Numbered from the stretch's first letter, positions 54,925 to 64,000 are shown. The stretch: 64,000 nt of DNA from Alloactinosynnema sp. L-07 (GCF_900070365.1 NZ_LN850107.1:2232001-2296000); one strand, 5' to 3'. Made by a program: numbers and translations. The notes: generated by a model not told the origin, from the sequence alone.

Positions 54925-56058
54925 TCAACTCCCTGGTTTCGCCGCAGGCGGCACCGCGTGAGACCCCGGCGCGTTCTGCGAACCGCGCACGCCCACCCCA
55001 GTCGACGGCGCCAACGCACAGCGGGCCTGGCTGTTGAACGGCGCCGCGGAAGTGTCAAGCCCGTTGCGATACGGCGTGCCGTACCCCGTCGTGCACGGCA
55101 GCGGCTCAAAGAACGTGGTCGCCAGACCGAAGTGCGCGCCGTCGGGCCGCAGAACCTGCCCCGCGGCGGCCACGGCCTGCGGTGTCACCACCAGCAGCTG
55201 TTCCAACGCGCCCTGCCGGGTCACCAGCACGTTCGAGGTCGTCAGCAGGTTGGCCAGCAGCACACCGGTCGCCGGGCCGATCTCCTTGATCAGACCGCCC
55301 ACCTCGGTGGCCACCGACGGCGCCGACGCCAGCAGAGTCCGCAGGTCACCGTCGGAGGACGTGAGCTGTTCGGCGATCAGCTTGGTGTTCTTGCCGAACT
55401 CCTTGATCGCCGATGAGCTCTCGATCTGCCGGGTGAGCACCAAGTCGGCGTCGGTGATCAGCTGAATCGTCTGCGGCAGGTGCTCCACGGCCTCCTTGGT
55501 GAAGCTCGACGCCGAGTCCAGCAGGACCTGCAGGTTCGGGCCGGTGTCGAGGGTCGCGTCGTAGAGTTCGTCGACCACGGTGCGCAGCGAGTCCGCCGGG
55601 ACCGACTCGACCAGCTTGTCCAGGTTCAGCAGCAGAGTCTGCACCGGCAGCGGCAGCGCGGTGTCCTCCTGGCGGATCACCGAGCCCTCCACCAGATACG
55701 GCTGACCGTCGCGGCGGGGGCGCAGGTCCACGTACTGCTCGCCGACCGCCGAGCGGTTGGTCACCACGGCGTTCACCTCGGCGGGCACGGCGGGCGCCGA
55801 CGGGTCGATCAGCAGCTCTACCTCCACCCCAGAGGGCACCAGGCGCAGGTCGCCGACCCGGCCGATCGCCACGCCGCGGTAGGTGACCTCGGCGTGGGTG
55901 AAGATGCCGCCGGAGTCGGCCAGCCGCGCGGTGACGGTGTAGCCGCCGTCGCCGAACAGCGCGCCGAGCCCGGCGTAGCGGGCGCCGACGTAGGTGACCC
56001 CGAGCAGGGCGATCAGCACGAATGCGGTGACCTGGATCCGGACTTTCGCGGTCAGCAT
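54925..56058 (-). CDS. mceF: MceF-like substrate-binding protein
   Basis: 377 residues. N-terminal membrane helix (VTAFVLIALLGVTYVGARYAGL), an MCE/MlaD domain (about 38-120; TARLADSGGIFTHAEVTYRGVAIGRVGDLRL), then a long helical MCEfam_Mtu region (150-300) and a Pro-rich tail. The sixth Mce protein of the operon. The six subunits probably form a hexameric tube carrying lipids between the outer envelope and the YrbE permeases. Overlaps mceE by one base. Confidence 0.9.
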   Translation of the reverse strand: MLTAKVRIQVTAFVLIALLGVTYVGARYAGLGALFGDGGYTVTARLADSGGIFTHAEVTYRGVAIGRVGDLRLVPSGVEVELLIDPSAPAVPAEVNAVVTNRSAVGEQYVDLRPRRDGQPYLVEGSVIRQEDTALPLPVQTLLLNLDKLVESVPADSLRTVVDELYDATLDTGPNLQVLLDSASSFTKEAVEHLPQTIQLITDADLVLTRQIESSSAIKEFGKNTKLIAEQLTSSDGDLRTLLASAPSVATEVGGLIKEIGPATGVLLANLLTTSNVLVTRQGALEQLLVVTPQAVAAAGQVLRPDGAHFGLATTFFEPLPCTTGYGTPYRNGLDTSAAPFNSQARCALAPSTGVGVRGSQNAPGSHAVPPAAKPGS

Positions 56059-57089
56059 CAGCCACCTCCAGTGACCGAGGGCAGTGGCAGGGCGGGCGCC
56101 GCCGCCGCTTCCACCGCGGTCTTCGGGACGCGCGAGTCGAGCTTGAGGTAGGTGTTGATGTAGTCGCCCCTGATCGCGTCCATCGCGCCGTTGGTGAAGG
56201 GGAAGGTGAACAGCAGTTCCATCGCCTTCGGCAGGTTCTGCCCGGCCTCGGTGAGCTTGCGCAGGGTCGGCTCCAGCGCCCGCAGGTCGGCGACCAAGTC
56301 CTCTTTGGCCCGGTTGATGGTGTCCACCGCGACCCCGGAGAGCATGTCCAGCGACCGCAGCATCGTGACGAATTGGTCGCGCTGCTTGGTCAGCACGTCG
56401 ATACCGGGGCCGAGGTTCTCGATCAGGTTGGCGATCTGGTCTTTGCGGGAGGCCAGCGACTCGGCCAGGCCGCCCATCGCGTCGAGAGCGCGGGTGATCT
56501 CACCCTTGCGCTCGTCCAGGCCCGCCACGAACGTGTTCAGGTTCGTCAGGAGGGACCGGATCTCCTTCTCGTTGCCGCCTAGCGCGGCGTTGAACTCGCG
56601 GTTGATCTGCCGGAGCTGGCCGACGCCGCCACCGTTGAGCAGCATCGACAGCGCGCCGAAGACCTCTTCCATCTCGGGGTTGCGGTCGGTGCGCTCCAGC
56701 GGGATACGGGCGCCGTCGGTGAGCCTGCCCTCGGCGATCCCGCCGGGCGGCTTGTCCAGTTCGACGAACTTCTCCCCCAGCACGCTGGACTGACGCAGCC
56801 GGGCCACGGCGTTGGCGGGCAGTGGCACCGACCCGTTGATCACGACGCTGACCAGCGCGCTGCGGCCGTCCGGCGCCAGTTCGATCTTCTCCACCCGGCC
56901 GACGGCGACGTCGTTGACCTTGACCCCGGACTGGGGCACCAGGTCGAGCACGTCGCGGAACTGGGCGGTGACCCGGTACGGGTGGTCGCCGAGGTCGGCG
57001 CCGCCGGGCAGCGGCAGGTCGTAGGCGCCGCCAAGGGAGCTACAGCTAGTGGCCAGCAGGACGCAGCAGCCGATCACGAGGCGCTTCAC
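56058..57089 (-). CDS. mceE: MceE-like lipoprotein
   Basis: 343 residues. MKRLVIGCCVLLATSC is a lipobox signal, as expected for MceE, the only lipid-anchored subunit. MCE domain at 37-115 (VTAQFRDVLDLVPQSGVKVNDVAVGRVEKIEL) and a coiled helical region (130-300; LRQINREFNAALGGNEKEIRSLLTNLNTFVAGLDERK). Overlaps mceD by 4 bases. Confidence 0.92.
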   Translation of the reverse strand: MKRLVIGCCVLLATSCSSLGGAYDLPLPGGADLGDHPYRVTAQFRDVLDLVPQSGVKVNDVAVGRVEKIELAPDGRSALVSVVINGSVPLPANAVARLRQSSVLGEKFVELDKPPGGIAEGRLTDGARIPLERTDRNPEMEEVFGALSMLLNGGGVGQLRQINREFNAALGGNEKEIRSLLTNLNTFVAGLDERKGEITRALDAMGGLAESLASRKDQIANLIENLGPGIDVLTKQRDQFVTMLRSLDMLSGVAVDTINRAKEDLVADLRALEPTLRKLTEAGQNLPKAMELLFTFPFTNGAMDAIRGDYINTYLKLDSRVPKTAVEAAAAPALPLPSVTGGG

Positions 57090-58093
57090 CGGCCACCCAC
57101 CAGCGGCAGCGGCGGGTTGGCGACGACGAACTCGGTGAGGTTGCCGCGGCCGTCGATCGTCCCGGTCGTCGGGTCGTAGGCGGCGAGCAGGTTCGTCAGT
57201 GCCAGCGGCGCCGCGTCGAGCGCCTCGGCCAGCGACGCGCGCTGGTCCGACAGCAGCTGGGCGGTGCCCTGCAACTTGTCCACACTGGACTTGATGCGGC
57301 CCCGGTTGTCCTTGATGAAGGTCTCGACCGACGACAGCGCGCCCGCCAGCTCGTGCATCGCGGCGCCGAACTCGTCGCGCTCGCCCGCCAGGAACCCCGA
57401 CACCTCGGCGAGCTGGTCGTTGAGCTTGCCGACGAGCGCGTCATTGGCGGCGAGCATGGTGGTGAACTTCTGCACGCTGTCGACCGTGGCGAACAGGTCG
57501 TCCTGCGAGCCGCTGAGCGTGCGGGTCGACTCGCCCAGCGCCTTGATCGACTCGCTGAGCTTCTTGCCGTTGCCGTCGAGCATCTTGGCCCCGCTGTTGA
57601 GCAGGTCGGACAGCGCGCCGTCCTTGTTGACCCCGTCGGGGCCGAGCGCGGTGGTGAGCCGGTCGAGGCTGGTGAACAGGTCGTCGAGCTCGACGGGCAC
57701 GGCGGTGTCGGTGACTGGGATGGTCTCGCCGCCGCCGAGCCTGGGGCCCGCGGTGTAGGCAGGGGTGAGCTGGACATAGCGGTCGCTGACCAGGCTTGGG
57801 GTGACGACGAGCGCCTTGGCGTTGGCCGGGACGGCGATGTCGGGGTCGAGCAGCATGGACACGCGCACTGTCTTGCCCCGTGGTTCGACCGCGTCGATAG
57901 TGCCGATCTTGACCCCGAGCACCCGCACGTCGGATCCCGGGTAGACGCCGATCGCGGCGGTGAAGTAGGCGGTGACCTGCTTCTGCGGCTGCAGCCGCAC
58001 GACCATCCAACCGACCCCGGCGGCCGGCACCACCAGAGCCGCCGTCAGCAGGGCGATCCGGCGCAGCCACTTTCCCGTGCGTGAGCCCGCCAT
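57086..58093 (-). CDS. mceD: MceD-like substrate-binding protein
   Basis: 335 residues. N-terminal helix (RRIALLTAALVVPAAGVGWMVV), MCE domain (38-115; VTAYFTAAIGVYPGSDVRVLGVKIGTIDAVEP) and a helical region to about 320 (SVQKFTTMLAANDALVGKLNDQLAEVSGFLAGERDE). Overlaps mceC by one base (TGATG) and mceE by four. Confidence 0.9.
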   Translation of the reverse strand: MAGSRTGKWLRRIALLTAALVVPAAGVGWMVVRLQPQKQVTAYFTAAIGVYPGSDVRVLGVKIGTIDAVEPRGKTVRVSMLLDPDIAVPANAKALVVTPSLVSDRYVQLTPAYTAGPRLGGGETIPVTDTAVPVELDDLFTSLDRLTTALGPDGVNKDGALSDLLNSGAKMLDGNGKKLSESIKALGESTRTLSGSQDDLFATVDSVQKFTTMLAANDALVGKLNDQLAEVSGFLAGERDEFGAAMHELAGALSSVETFIKDNRGRIKSSVDKLQGTAQLLSDQRASLAEALDAAPLALTNLLAAYDPTTGTIDGRGNLTEFVVANPPLPLVGGR

Positions 58094-59085
58094 CAGCGAC
58101 CCCCTCCTGGTTTCGCGGGAACGCAGCCGCCGCCCGCGGCGGGCACGAGCCCGCAGATGTAGGTGTCGATCCAGCGCCCGTTGCCGACCGCGTTGCCGAC
58201 CAGCCGGTAGAACGGCCCGGCCAGCCGCAGCGCCTTGTCCAGATGCTGCTGGTTGCGCTGCAGCACCTCCGACACCCGGTCGAGCTGTTCGAGCGCGGGG
58301 CCGAGCTGGGCCTGGTTCTCCGCGACGAGACCGGCGAGCTGCTGGGACAGGTTCTTCGTGCCAGAGAGCAGCGCCGACACCGACTCCTTGCGCTTGCTGA
58401 TCACCTCCAGCAGGATCCCGCCGTCCTTGATCAGTGCCTCGAACTGGGCGTTGCGGTCGGCGATGGTCTTGGTGAAGGTGCCGGTTCCGCTGAGCAGCTT
58501 CTTCAGTTCCTCATCGCGCGAGGAGATCGTCTTGGACAGCGCCGACAGGCCGTCGAGAGCCGAGCGGACCTCCTCCGGCGTGGCGCTGTCGAAGGTCTGC
58601 GAGAGCATCTTGAAGCTGTCGGCGAGCTGGCCGGTGTCGATCTCGCCCACCGTCTTCGAGAGGTCGCCGAACGCGTCGGTCACGTCGTAGGGCGTGATCG
58701 TGCGGCTCACGGGGATCGGCTCGTCGGGGTTCTGCTCGGCGCCGCCGCGCGGGTCGAGGTTGAGGTTCTTCTGCCCCAGCAGCGTCTTGATCTTGATCGC
58801 GGCCACGGTCTGGTCGCCGACCCGCACCCCGGACACCCGGAAGCTGATGAGCACGACGTTGCCGCTCAGCTCGACGTCGGTGACGGCGCCGACCTTCACC
58901 CCGGCGACCCGGACCTCGTCGTTGGGTCGCAGGCCCGCCGCCTCGCGGAACTGCGCGGTGTAAGTGGTGCCGCCGCCGAGGAAGGGCAGGTCGGACCAGA
59001 AGAACGTCAGCACGCCGATCACCAGCATGACCACGCCGCCGACCACACCGACACGGACCGGATCGCGTTCGCGGAACGGTTTCAT
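58093..59085 (-). CDS. mceC: MceC-like substrate-binding protein
   Basis: 330 residues from ATG 59085. N-terminal helix (VGVVGGVVMLVIGVLTFFW), MCE domain (40-120; TAQFREAAGLRPNDEVRVAGVKVGAVTDVEL) and long helical tail (LSALSKTISSRDEELKKLLSGTGTFTKTIADRNAQF), ending with Cys residues near ICGLVPAAGGGCVP. Overlaps mceB by 4 bases. Confidence 0.9.
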   Translation of the reverse strand: MKPFRERDPVRVGVVGGVVMLVIGVLTFFWSDLPFLGGGTTYTAQFREAAGLRPNDEVRVAGVKVGAVTDVELSGNVVLISFRVSGVRVGDQTVAAIKIKTLLGQKNLNLDPRGGAEQNPDEPIPVSRTITPYDVTDAFGDLSKTVGEIDTGQLADSFKMLSQTFDSATPEEVRSALDGLSALSKTISSRDEELKKLLSGTGTFTKTIADRNAQFEALIKDGGILLEVISKRKESVSALLSGTKNLSQQLAGLVAENQAQLGPALEQLDRVSEVLQRNQQHLDKALRLAGPFYRLVGNAVGNGRWIDTYICGLVPAAGGGCVPAKPGGGR

Positions 59086-60113
59086 CGCATACACCGCCTG
59101 TCGGTGACCGGGATGCCCACCGGAACCGGTACCGTCCCCGGCAGCTGCGGCGCTGGCGCGGCGGTCGACGCCGCCCCGCACAGGTAGAGGTTCAGCCAGG
59201 ACCCGTAGGACGCGGTCCGGCCGATGGCCTCGTACTTGCCCGGCAGCGCCGAGATGAACTTCTCGAACTCGGGGGTGTTGTCCGCAAGGGACTTCGACAG
59301 CGCGCCGAGTGCGTCGATGTCGCGGCGCAGCGGCTCGCGGCCCGCCTGCAGCAGCCCGGCGGTGCTCGTGGTGAGGGCTGCGATGCCGTCGATGGCCTCG
59401 CCGATCGGCTCGGCGTCCTTGGCCAGCCCAGACACCAGCGCCTGGGTCGTGGTGACCAAAGTGGACAGCGCGTCGCCGCGGGAGTTCACCTGGTCGAGCA
59501 CGATGTTGAGGTTGGTCACCACCTGGCCGATCACCTTGTCCTTGTCGGCCAACGCGTGGGTCAGCGACGAGGTGTGCTGGATCAGGCCCTGGATGGTGCC
59601 GCCTTCGCCCTGCAGCACCTGCACGATCTCGAAGGACAGCTGGTTGACGTCCTCTGGGGCCAACGCCTGGAACAGCGGCTTGAATCCGTTGAACATCGCG
59701 GTGAGGTCCAGCGCGGGCCGGGTGCGCTCCAGCGGGATCAACCCGTTGGCCGCCATCGGGGTGGCCTCCCCCGGGCCGCGGTCCAAGGCGATGTAGCGCT
59801 GGCCGATCAGGTTGCGGAACTTGATCGCCGCGGTGGTCGACACCGACAGCGGCCAGCGGCGGTCGACCGAGAAGGTGATCTCCGCGGTGCGGCCGTCGAC
59901 GATCTCGATGTCGTCGACCTGGCCGACCCGGACCCCGGACATGCGCACGTCATCGCCGTTGTTGAGCGAGGTGACGTCGCTGAACCGGGCCTTGTAGGTG
60001 GTGGTGTCGCCGCCGTTTCGGTTGGCGATGGTGATGCCGAGCATCAGCGTGGCCAGCAGGGTGACCACCGCGAAGATCACCCCTTTGAGCAGGGGTCCGG
60101 CGAGGTCTCTCAT
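59082..60113 (-). CDS. mceB: MceB-like substrate-binding protein
   Basis: 343 residues. N-terminal helix (LLKGVIFAVVTLLATLMLGITIANR), MCE domain (38-115; KARFSDVTSLNNGDDVRMSGVRVGQVDDIEI) and helical region (150-300). C-terminus carries Cys in LYLCGAA and DRRCMR, which may form a disulfide. Coupled to mceA upstream (ATGA). Confidence 0.9.
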   Translation of the reverse strand: MRDLAGPLLKGVIFAVVTLLATLMLGITIANRNGGDTTTYKARFSDVTSLNNGDDVRMSGVRVGQVDDIEIVDGRTAEITFSVDRRWPLSVSTTAAIKFRNLIGQRYIALDRGPGEATPMAANGLIPLERTRPALDLTAMFNGFKPLFQALAPEDVNQLSFEIVQVLQGEGGTIQGLIQHTSSLTHALADKDKVIGQVVTNLNIVLDQVNSRGDALSTLVTTTQALVSGLAKDAEPIGEAIDGIAALTTSTAGLLQAGREPLRRDIDALGALSKSLADNTPEFEKFISALPGKYEAIGRTASYGSWLNLYLCGAASTAAPAPQLPGTVPVPVGIPVTDRRCMR

Positions 60114-61330
60114 TTCAGCGTCACCTCCGCTCCGCGCAGCAGCGGTCCGACGAGCAGCCCGCTCCAGTCCGGCACCGACTCCGGCGACTCACCGGTCGTC
60201 ACCGCCAGCAGCTCCTTGAGGAACCGCACCTCGGCGGGCGAGTTCGGCCCGGCCGAGGACGGCACGGTCGACTGGACCCCCGCCCCCGACTGGTAGCACT
60301 TCGGTCCCCCGCCCGCGGGGTAGCGCGGGGCGTCCTTGCCGGGCAGATACGCGCCCCGCGACGGTTTGACGGTCAGTGTCACGTGCAGTCCTGGGTGGTT
60401 GGTGCCCACGCCCAGCGCCTGCTCGACGGTGGGTTTGAGCGCGGTCGCGGCGGCGAACAAACACGGGAACGACGGCGAGTAGCGCGCCAGCAGCTCCAGT
60501 GTCGGCCTGCTCGCCGAGGACAGCCCGATCAGGTTGGTGCGGTTGTTGTCGAGGAACCCGCGCAGCTCGTCGGACGCGCCGGTGACCGAGGAGAACAGCG
60601 CGGCGACGTTGTCCTTCTGGTCGGCCAACGTCTTGGCGGTCGTGGTCAGGTCCGACAGCGCGTCGACGATCTCCGGTCCCGCCTCCCGGTAGCTCTCCAG
60701 CGTGTCGGCGAACTTGGTGATGTCGGCCTGTAGCTGCGGCATCTTCGGGTTCAGCTCGGTGAGGTAGGAGTTGAGCGCGACCATCGTCTCGCCCAGCGGC
60801 TTGCCCCGGCCCTCCAGCGCCTGGGCGATGGCGCCGAGCGTGCTGGCCAGCTTCTGCGGCTGCACCGCCTGCAGCACCGGCATCAGGTCGCGCAGGGCCT
60901 TCTCCAGTTCGATGGCCTTGCCGCTGGTGTCCTGCTCGATGACGTCGTCCTCGCCCAGCCTGGTCCGGTCGGGCTCATCGGGAAGGATCAGGCTGACGTA
61001 GCGCTGGCCGAACAGGGTCTTGGGCAGCAGCCGCGCCGTGACGTTGCGGGGCAGTTGGTCGAGCCGGTCGGGGTCCATCGCGAGTCCGATGTCGACACCG
61101 TCCGCGGTGACCGTGACCGAGCGGACCGCGCCGACGATCACGCCGCGCACCTTCACGTCGGCGTTGACCTTGAGCTGGTTGCCGACCCGGTCGGCGCGCA
61201 GGGTCACGGGGATGTCGGAGCTGAACTGCTTCTGGTAGATCGCGATGGTGAACCAGCCGCCGACGACCATCAGCAGGATGAACACCAGGCCGAGAACCTG
61301 GCTGCGCAGCCGCGCGCGTGCGATTTCCAT
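60110..61330 (-). CDS. mceA: MceA-like substrate-binding protein
   Basis: 406 residues from ATG 61330. N-terminal helix (VLGLVFILLMVVGGWFTIAIY), MCE domain (40-120; VTLRADRVGNQLKVNADVKVRGVIVGAVRSVTV), helical region (145-300) and a C-terminal extension with Cys pair (FPCLFAAA, PKCYQSG). Start codon overlaps the yrbEB stop (TGATG). Confidence 0.92.
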   Translation of the reverse strand: MEIARARLRSQVLGLVFILLMVVGGWFTIAIYQKQFSSDIPVTLRADRVGNQLKVNADVKVRGVIVGAVRSVTVTADGVDIGLAMDPDRLDQLPRNVTARLLPKTLFGQRYVSLILPDEPDRTRLGEDDVIEQDTSGKAIELEKALRDLMPVLQAVQPQKLASTLGAIAQALEGRGKPLGETMVALNSYLTELNPKMPQLQADITKFADTLESYREAGPEIVDALSDLTTTAKTLADQKDNVAALFSSVTGASDELRGFLDNNRTNLIGLSSASRPTLELLARYSPSFPCLFAAATALKPTVEQALGVGTNHPGLHVTLTVKPSRGAYLPGKDAPRYPAGGGPKCYQSGAGVQSTVPSSAGPNSPAEVRFLKELLAVTTGESPESVPDWSGLLVGPLLRGAEVTLK

Positions 61331-62169
61331 CAGCCCGCCACCCGTACCGTCGTCGTCGCGCCCCAGATGGCCAGGCTCAGGAAGAAGTCGAGCACGCTGA
61401 CCAGCACGATCGCCGTGCGCACCGACCGGCCCACCGCGACGCCGACGCCCGCGGGCCCGCCGGTGGCGCGGTAGCCGTAGAAGCAGTGCGTGAGGATGAT
61501 CGCGACGCTGAAGATCAGCACCTTCACGAACGACCAGAGCACGTCCTCCGGTGGGAGGAACAGCGAGAAGTAGTGGTCGTAGGTGCCCGCCGACTGCCCG
61601 TAGATCTCGACGGTCGTGGTGCGGGCGGCGATGTAGGAGGTGAGCAGGCCGATCACGTACAGCGGGATGATCGCGATGAACCCGGCGATGATCCGGGTGG
61701 TCACCAGGTACGGCAGGCTGCGCACGGCCATCACCTCCAGCGCGTCGATCTCCTCGGAGATCCGCATCGCGCCGAGCTGCGCGGTGAAGCCGGAGCCGAC
61801 GGTGGACGACAGCGCGAGCGCGGCGACGAGCGGTGCGATCTCCCGGGTGTTGAAGTAGGCCGACAGGAAGCCCGCGAACGCCGACGTGCCGATCTGGTTC
61901 AGCGCGGAGAAGCCCTGGAGGCCGACGACGGTGCCGGTGAACACGCACATGCCGACCATCACGCCGATGGTGCCGCCGATGACCGCCAGCGCGCCGCTGC
62001 CGAAGCTGACCTCGGCGAGCAGGCGCACGCACTCCCGGAAGTAGCGGCGCAGCGCGAACGGCGTCCAGGCCAGCGCCCGCAGGTAGAACCACAGCTGGTC
62101 GCCCAGGCGCTCCAGGCCGTTGATCGAGCGCTGGACCGCGCGGCGGTGCCGCCCCGTTATCGCGGTCAC
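61330..62169 (-). CDS. yrbEB: YrbEB permease of the Mce importer
   Basis: 279 residues, MlaE/YrbE family. About five to six helices, with the conserved ALNQIGTSAFAGFLSAYFNTREIAPLVAALALSSTVGSGFTAQLGAMRISEEIDALEVMAV loop (EIDALEVM couples to the ATPase). ORF begins 3 bases downstream of the yrbEA stop. It pairs with YrbEA in the membrane channel. Confidence 0.93.
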   Translation of the reverse strand: MTAITGRHRRAVQRSINGLERLGDQLWFYLRALAWTPFALRRYFRECVRLLAEVSFGSGALAVIGGTIGVMVGMCVFTGTVVGLQGFSALNQIGTSAFAGFLSAYFNTREIAPLVAALALSSTVGSGFTAQLGAMRISEEIDALEVMAVRSLPYLVTTRIIAGFIAIIPLYVIGLLTSYIAARTTTVEIYGQSAGTYDHYFSLFLPPEDVLWSFVKVLIFSVAIILTHCFYGYRATGGPAGVGVAVGRSVRTAIVLVSVLDFFLSLAIWGATTTVRVAG

Positions 62170-62172
62170 CGG

Positions 62173-62979
62173 TCACGCTCCTTTCGCGGGGACGATGCGC
62201 AGGTAGACCACGCTGATGATGAAGTTGACGAAGAACAGCAACAGGAAGGTGATGACGACGGACTGGTTGACCGCGTCACCGACGCCTTTCGGGCCGCCCT
62301 TGGGGTTCAGGCCGCGGTAGGCGGCCACGAGCCCGGCCAGGAACCCGAAGATCGCCGCCTTCAGCTCCCCGACCCACAGGTCGGGCAGCTGCGCGAGTGC
62401 GGAGAAGCTCGCGAGGAACGCGCCGGGCGTGCCGTCCTGCATGATCACGTTGAAGAAGTAGCCGCCGCACACGCCGACGACGCTGACCATCCCGTTGAGC
62501 AGCACGGCCACGAGCATCGCGGCCTGGACGCGCGGGACGACCAGGCGTTGGATCGGCGACACGCCGAGCACCTGCATCGCGTCGATCTCCTCGCGGATGG
62601 TGCGCGAGCCCAGGTCGGCGCAGATGGCCGAGCCGCCCGCGCCCGCCACGATCAACGTCGTCACGATCGGGCTGGCCTGCTGGATCACCGCCAGCACGCT
62701 CGCCGCCCCGTTGAACGACTCCGCGCCGATCTGGCTGGTCAGCGAGCCGAGCTGCAGGGTGATCACCGCGCCGAACGGGATGGAGACCAGCGCGGCGGGC
62801 AGGATGGAGACGCTGGCGATGAACCAGAACTGCTGGATGAACTCGCGGGCCTGGAACGGGCCGCGGAACATGCCGACGACGACGTCGAGCCCCATCGCGA
62901 ACAGCCTGCCGAACTCGCGCAGCGCGGCGACGACGGCGGCTTTCGGCTTCTCGGTGAGCCGGTCGAGCGCGGAGGTCAC
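62173..62979 (-). CDS. yrbEA: YrbEA permease of the Mce importer
   Basis: 268 residues, MlaE/YrbE family: FIASVSILPAALVSIPFGAVITLQLGSLTSQIGAES, TTLIVAGAGGSAICADLGSRTIREEIDAMQVLGVSPIQRLVVPRV. The EIDAMQVLG motif is the coupling helix. Overlaps the mceG stop by 4 bases (ATGA). First permease of the operon. Confidence 0.93.
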   Translation of the reverse strand: MTSALDRLTEKPKAAVVAALREFGRLFAMGLDVVVGMFRGPFQAREFIQQFWFIASVSILPAALVSIPFGAVITLQLGSLTSQIGAESFNGAASVLAVIQQASPIVTTLIVAGAGGSAICADLGSRTIREEIDAMQVLGVSPIQRLVVPRVQAAMLVAVLLNGMVSVVGVCGGYFFNVIMQDGTPGAFLASFSALAQLPDLWVGELKAAIFGFLAGLVAAYRGLNPKGGPKGVGDAVNQSVVITFLLLFFVNFIISVVYLRIVPAKGA

Positions 62980-64000
62980 GGTCGCCCCTCCGGCCGCCGG
63001 GTGTCCTGAGTGGACGGGCGCGTCCGCTGCGGCAGCGGCGGCCCCAGCCTGCCCGCCTGGCCGGACGGCGAGTCCGGCGCCTGCGACGGGTGCGGCCTTG
63101 GAGCAGGCCTGGTCTGCGGCGCGGGCGGTGTCGGGTGGCTGCTCGGCGGGTGGCTGCCGCGCGCGGCGACGCGTTCGGCGGCGACCTGGCGGGCGTAGTC
63201 GTCGTAGCGGCCGGGCTCCTCGCGGTTCAAGGAGGCGAGCACCCCGTGCTGGGCGCTCTCCGGCAGCGTGTGCAGCATCGCGAGCACCCGGTTGCGGCGC
63301 CTGCGAACCGCGTCGCGGACGGGCATGCCTGGCGTCGGCTCGATCTGCGGCACCACGCCGCGCACGTCCTCGAACGACGATCCGTCGGCGTGCCCGGCCT
63401 CGACGTGCGCCTGTTCCAGCGCCATCTGGGCGGCGTCCTTCTCCTCGGACATGCCGATCGGCCCGAGCCGACGACCGTTGAGGAACTGCTCCACCACAGG
63501 CTCATCGCTGGTCAGCAACACCTCGCGCGGACCGAACATGACCAATTCCTTGCGGAACAACATGCCCAGGTTGTCCGGCACCGTGCGCGCCAGGTTGATG
63601 TTGTGCGTGACGATGAGAATGGTGGCGTCGATCTGCGCGTTCAGATCGATAAGCAACTGCGACAGATACGCCGTGCGGACCGGGTCCAGACCCGAGTCCG
63701 GCTCGTCACACAGAATGATCTCCGGGTCGAGGACCAACGCCCGCGCCAGACCCGCGCGTTTACGCATACCACCGGAGATCTCACCGGGAAGCTTCTTCTC
63801 CGCGCCCTGCAAACCGGTCAACTCAAGCTTGTCCAGCACGATCCGCTTGATCTCGGCCTCGGACTTCTTCGTGTGCTCACGCAGCGGGAACGCCACGTTG
63901 TCGAAGAGATTCATCGACCCGAACAGCGCGCCATCCTGGAACAGGACGCCGAAGAGCTTGCGGATCTCGTACAGCTCGCGCTCCGAGCAGTGGCACAGGT
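62976..64000 (-). CDS. mceG: MceG/Mkl ATPase of the Mce importer, 5' part missing
   Basis: The frame is open to the right edge, so the start lies outside the window; about 341 codons are visible. Signature ISGGMRKRAGLARALVLDP, Walker B IILCDEPDSGLDPVRTAYLSQLL and H-loop IVTHN are present; Walker A is off the edge. A long Pro/Arg-rich C-terminal extension (from about 63300 down) follows the domain. In mycobacteria mceG is usually unlinked to mce operons; here it heads the operon, as in many non-mycobacterial actinobacteria. Confidence 0.92.
   Translation of the reverse strand, partial: LCHCSERELYEIRKLFGVLFQDGALFGSMNLFDNVAFPLREHTKKSEAEIKRIVLDKLELTGLQGAEKKLPGEISGGMRKRAGLARALVLDPEIILCDEPDSGLDPVRTAYLSQLLIDLNAQIDATILIVTHNINLARTVPDNLGMLFRKELVMFGPREVLLTSDEPVVEQFLNGRRLGPIGMSEEKDAAQMALEQAHVEAGHADGSSFEDVRGVVPQIEPTPGMPVRDAVRRRRNRVLAMLHTLPESAQHGVLASLNREEPGRYDDYARQVAAERVAARGSHPPSSHPTPPAPQTRPAPRPHPSQAPDSPSGQAGRLGPPLPQRTRPSTQDTRRPEGRP

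Overview
The window is high-GC DNA with dense, often overlapping genes (ATGA/GTGA junctions), many GTG starts and several long two-component, ABC and Mce loci. This points to an actinobacterium. The colinear yrbE-mce operon with mceG at its head, an igr-like steroid gene set, a SigE-type ECF factor and DrrAB-type exporters suggest the order Pseudonocardiales or a relative; the genus cannot be fixed from sequence alone.

Layout. 1-3.5 kb: end of a cyclase-family enzyme, a lipid-anchored penicillin-binding-protein-like serine hydrolase, and an SRPBCC/acyl-CoA ligase fusion with a KstR-type operator. 3.8-10.8 kb: an ANTAR-GAF-PAS-PP2C phosphatase and a soluble eight-HAMP hybrid kinase, separated by a 155-nt sequence that folds on itself almost end to end. 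10.9-15.5 kb: secreted M43-type metalloprotease and a MacAB-like efflux operon. 15.7-19.9 kb: an OmpR-type and a NarL-type two-component system around a small membrane protein. 20.1-25.1 kb: GntR regulator plus ACC deaminase, an IS110 remnant, an AraC regulator and an MBL-hydrolase/SDR pair. 25.2-31.2 kb: a 37-residue acidic peptide, a glycogen-debranching-type enzyme, small hydrolases, a DUF2236/TetR pair and a GNAT enzyme. 31.2-36.6 kb: an igr-like steroid side-chain cluster (ChsE2, ChsH2, ChsE1, ChsH1, Ltp2) and a divergent KstR-like TetR regulator. 36.6-42.4 kb: RibD-type reductase with an apparent ATT start, APC transporter, an ECF sigma/anti-sigma pair whose sensor domain recurs in a divergent secreted protein, and a broken aldo-keto reductase. 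42.6-48.0 kb: a heterodimeric ABC exporter with complementary broken ATP sites and a DrrAB-type exporter. 48.2-53.8 kb: lipoprotein, two paralogous PucR-type regulators, an Old Yellow Enzyme and a SigJ/ECF41-type sigma factor. 53.8-64 kb: an almost complete Mce lipid-import operon running off the right edge.

How the parts fit. Lipid and steroid use recurs: the Mce importer, the igr-like beta-oxidation set, the ligase with a TnnAACnnGTTnnA site and the KstR-like repressor could serve one catabolic programme, although they are not contiguous. The rest is signalling and envelope export. The least ordinary observations are the 6059-6213 foldback, the duplicated leader peptide at 14917-14976 and 37494-37571, the sigma/anti-sigma/secreted-paralogue trio at 39.6-41.6 kb, the cross-complementing ABC pair at 42.6-46.0 kb, and the paired GTATAC inverted repeats at 1312-1372.
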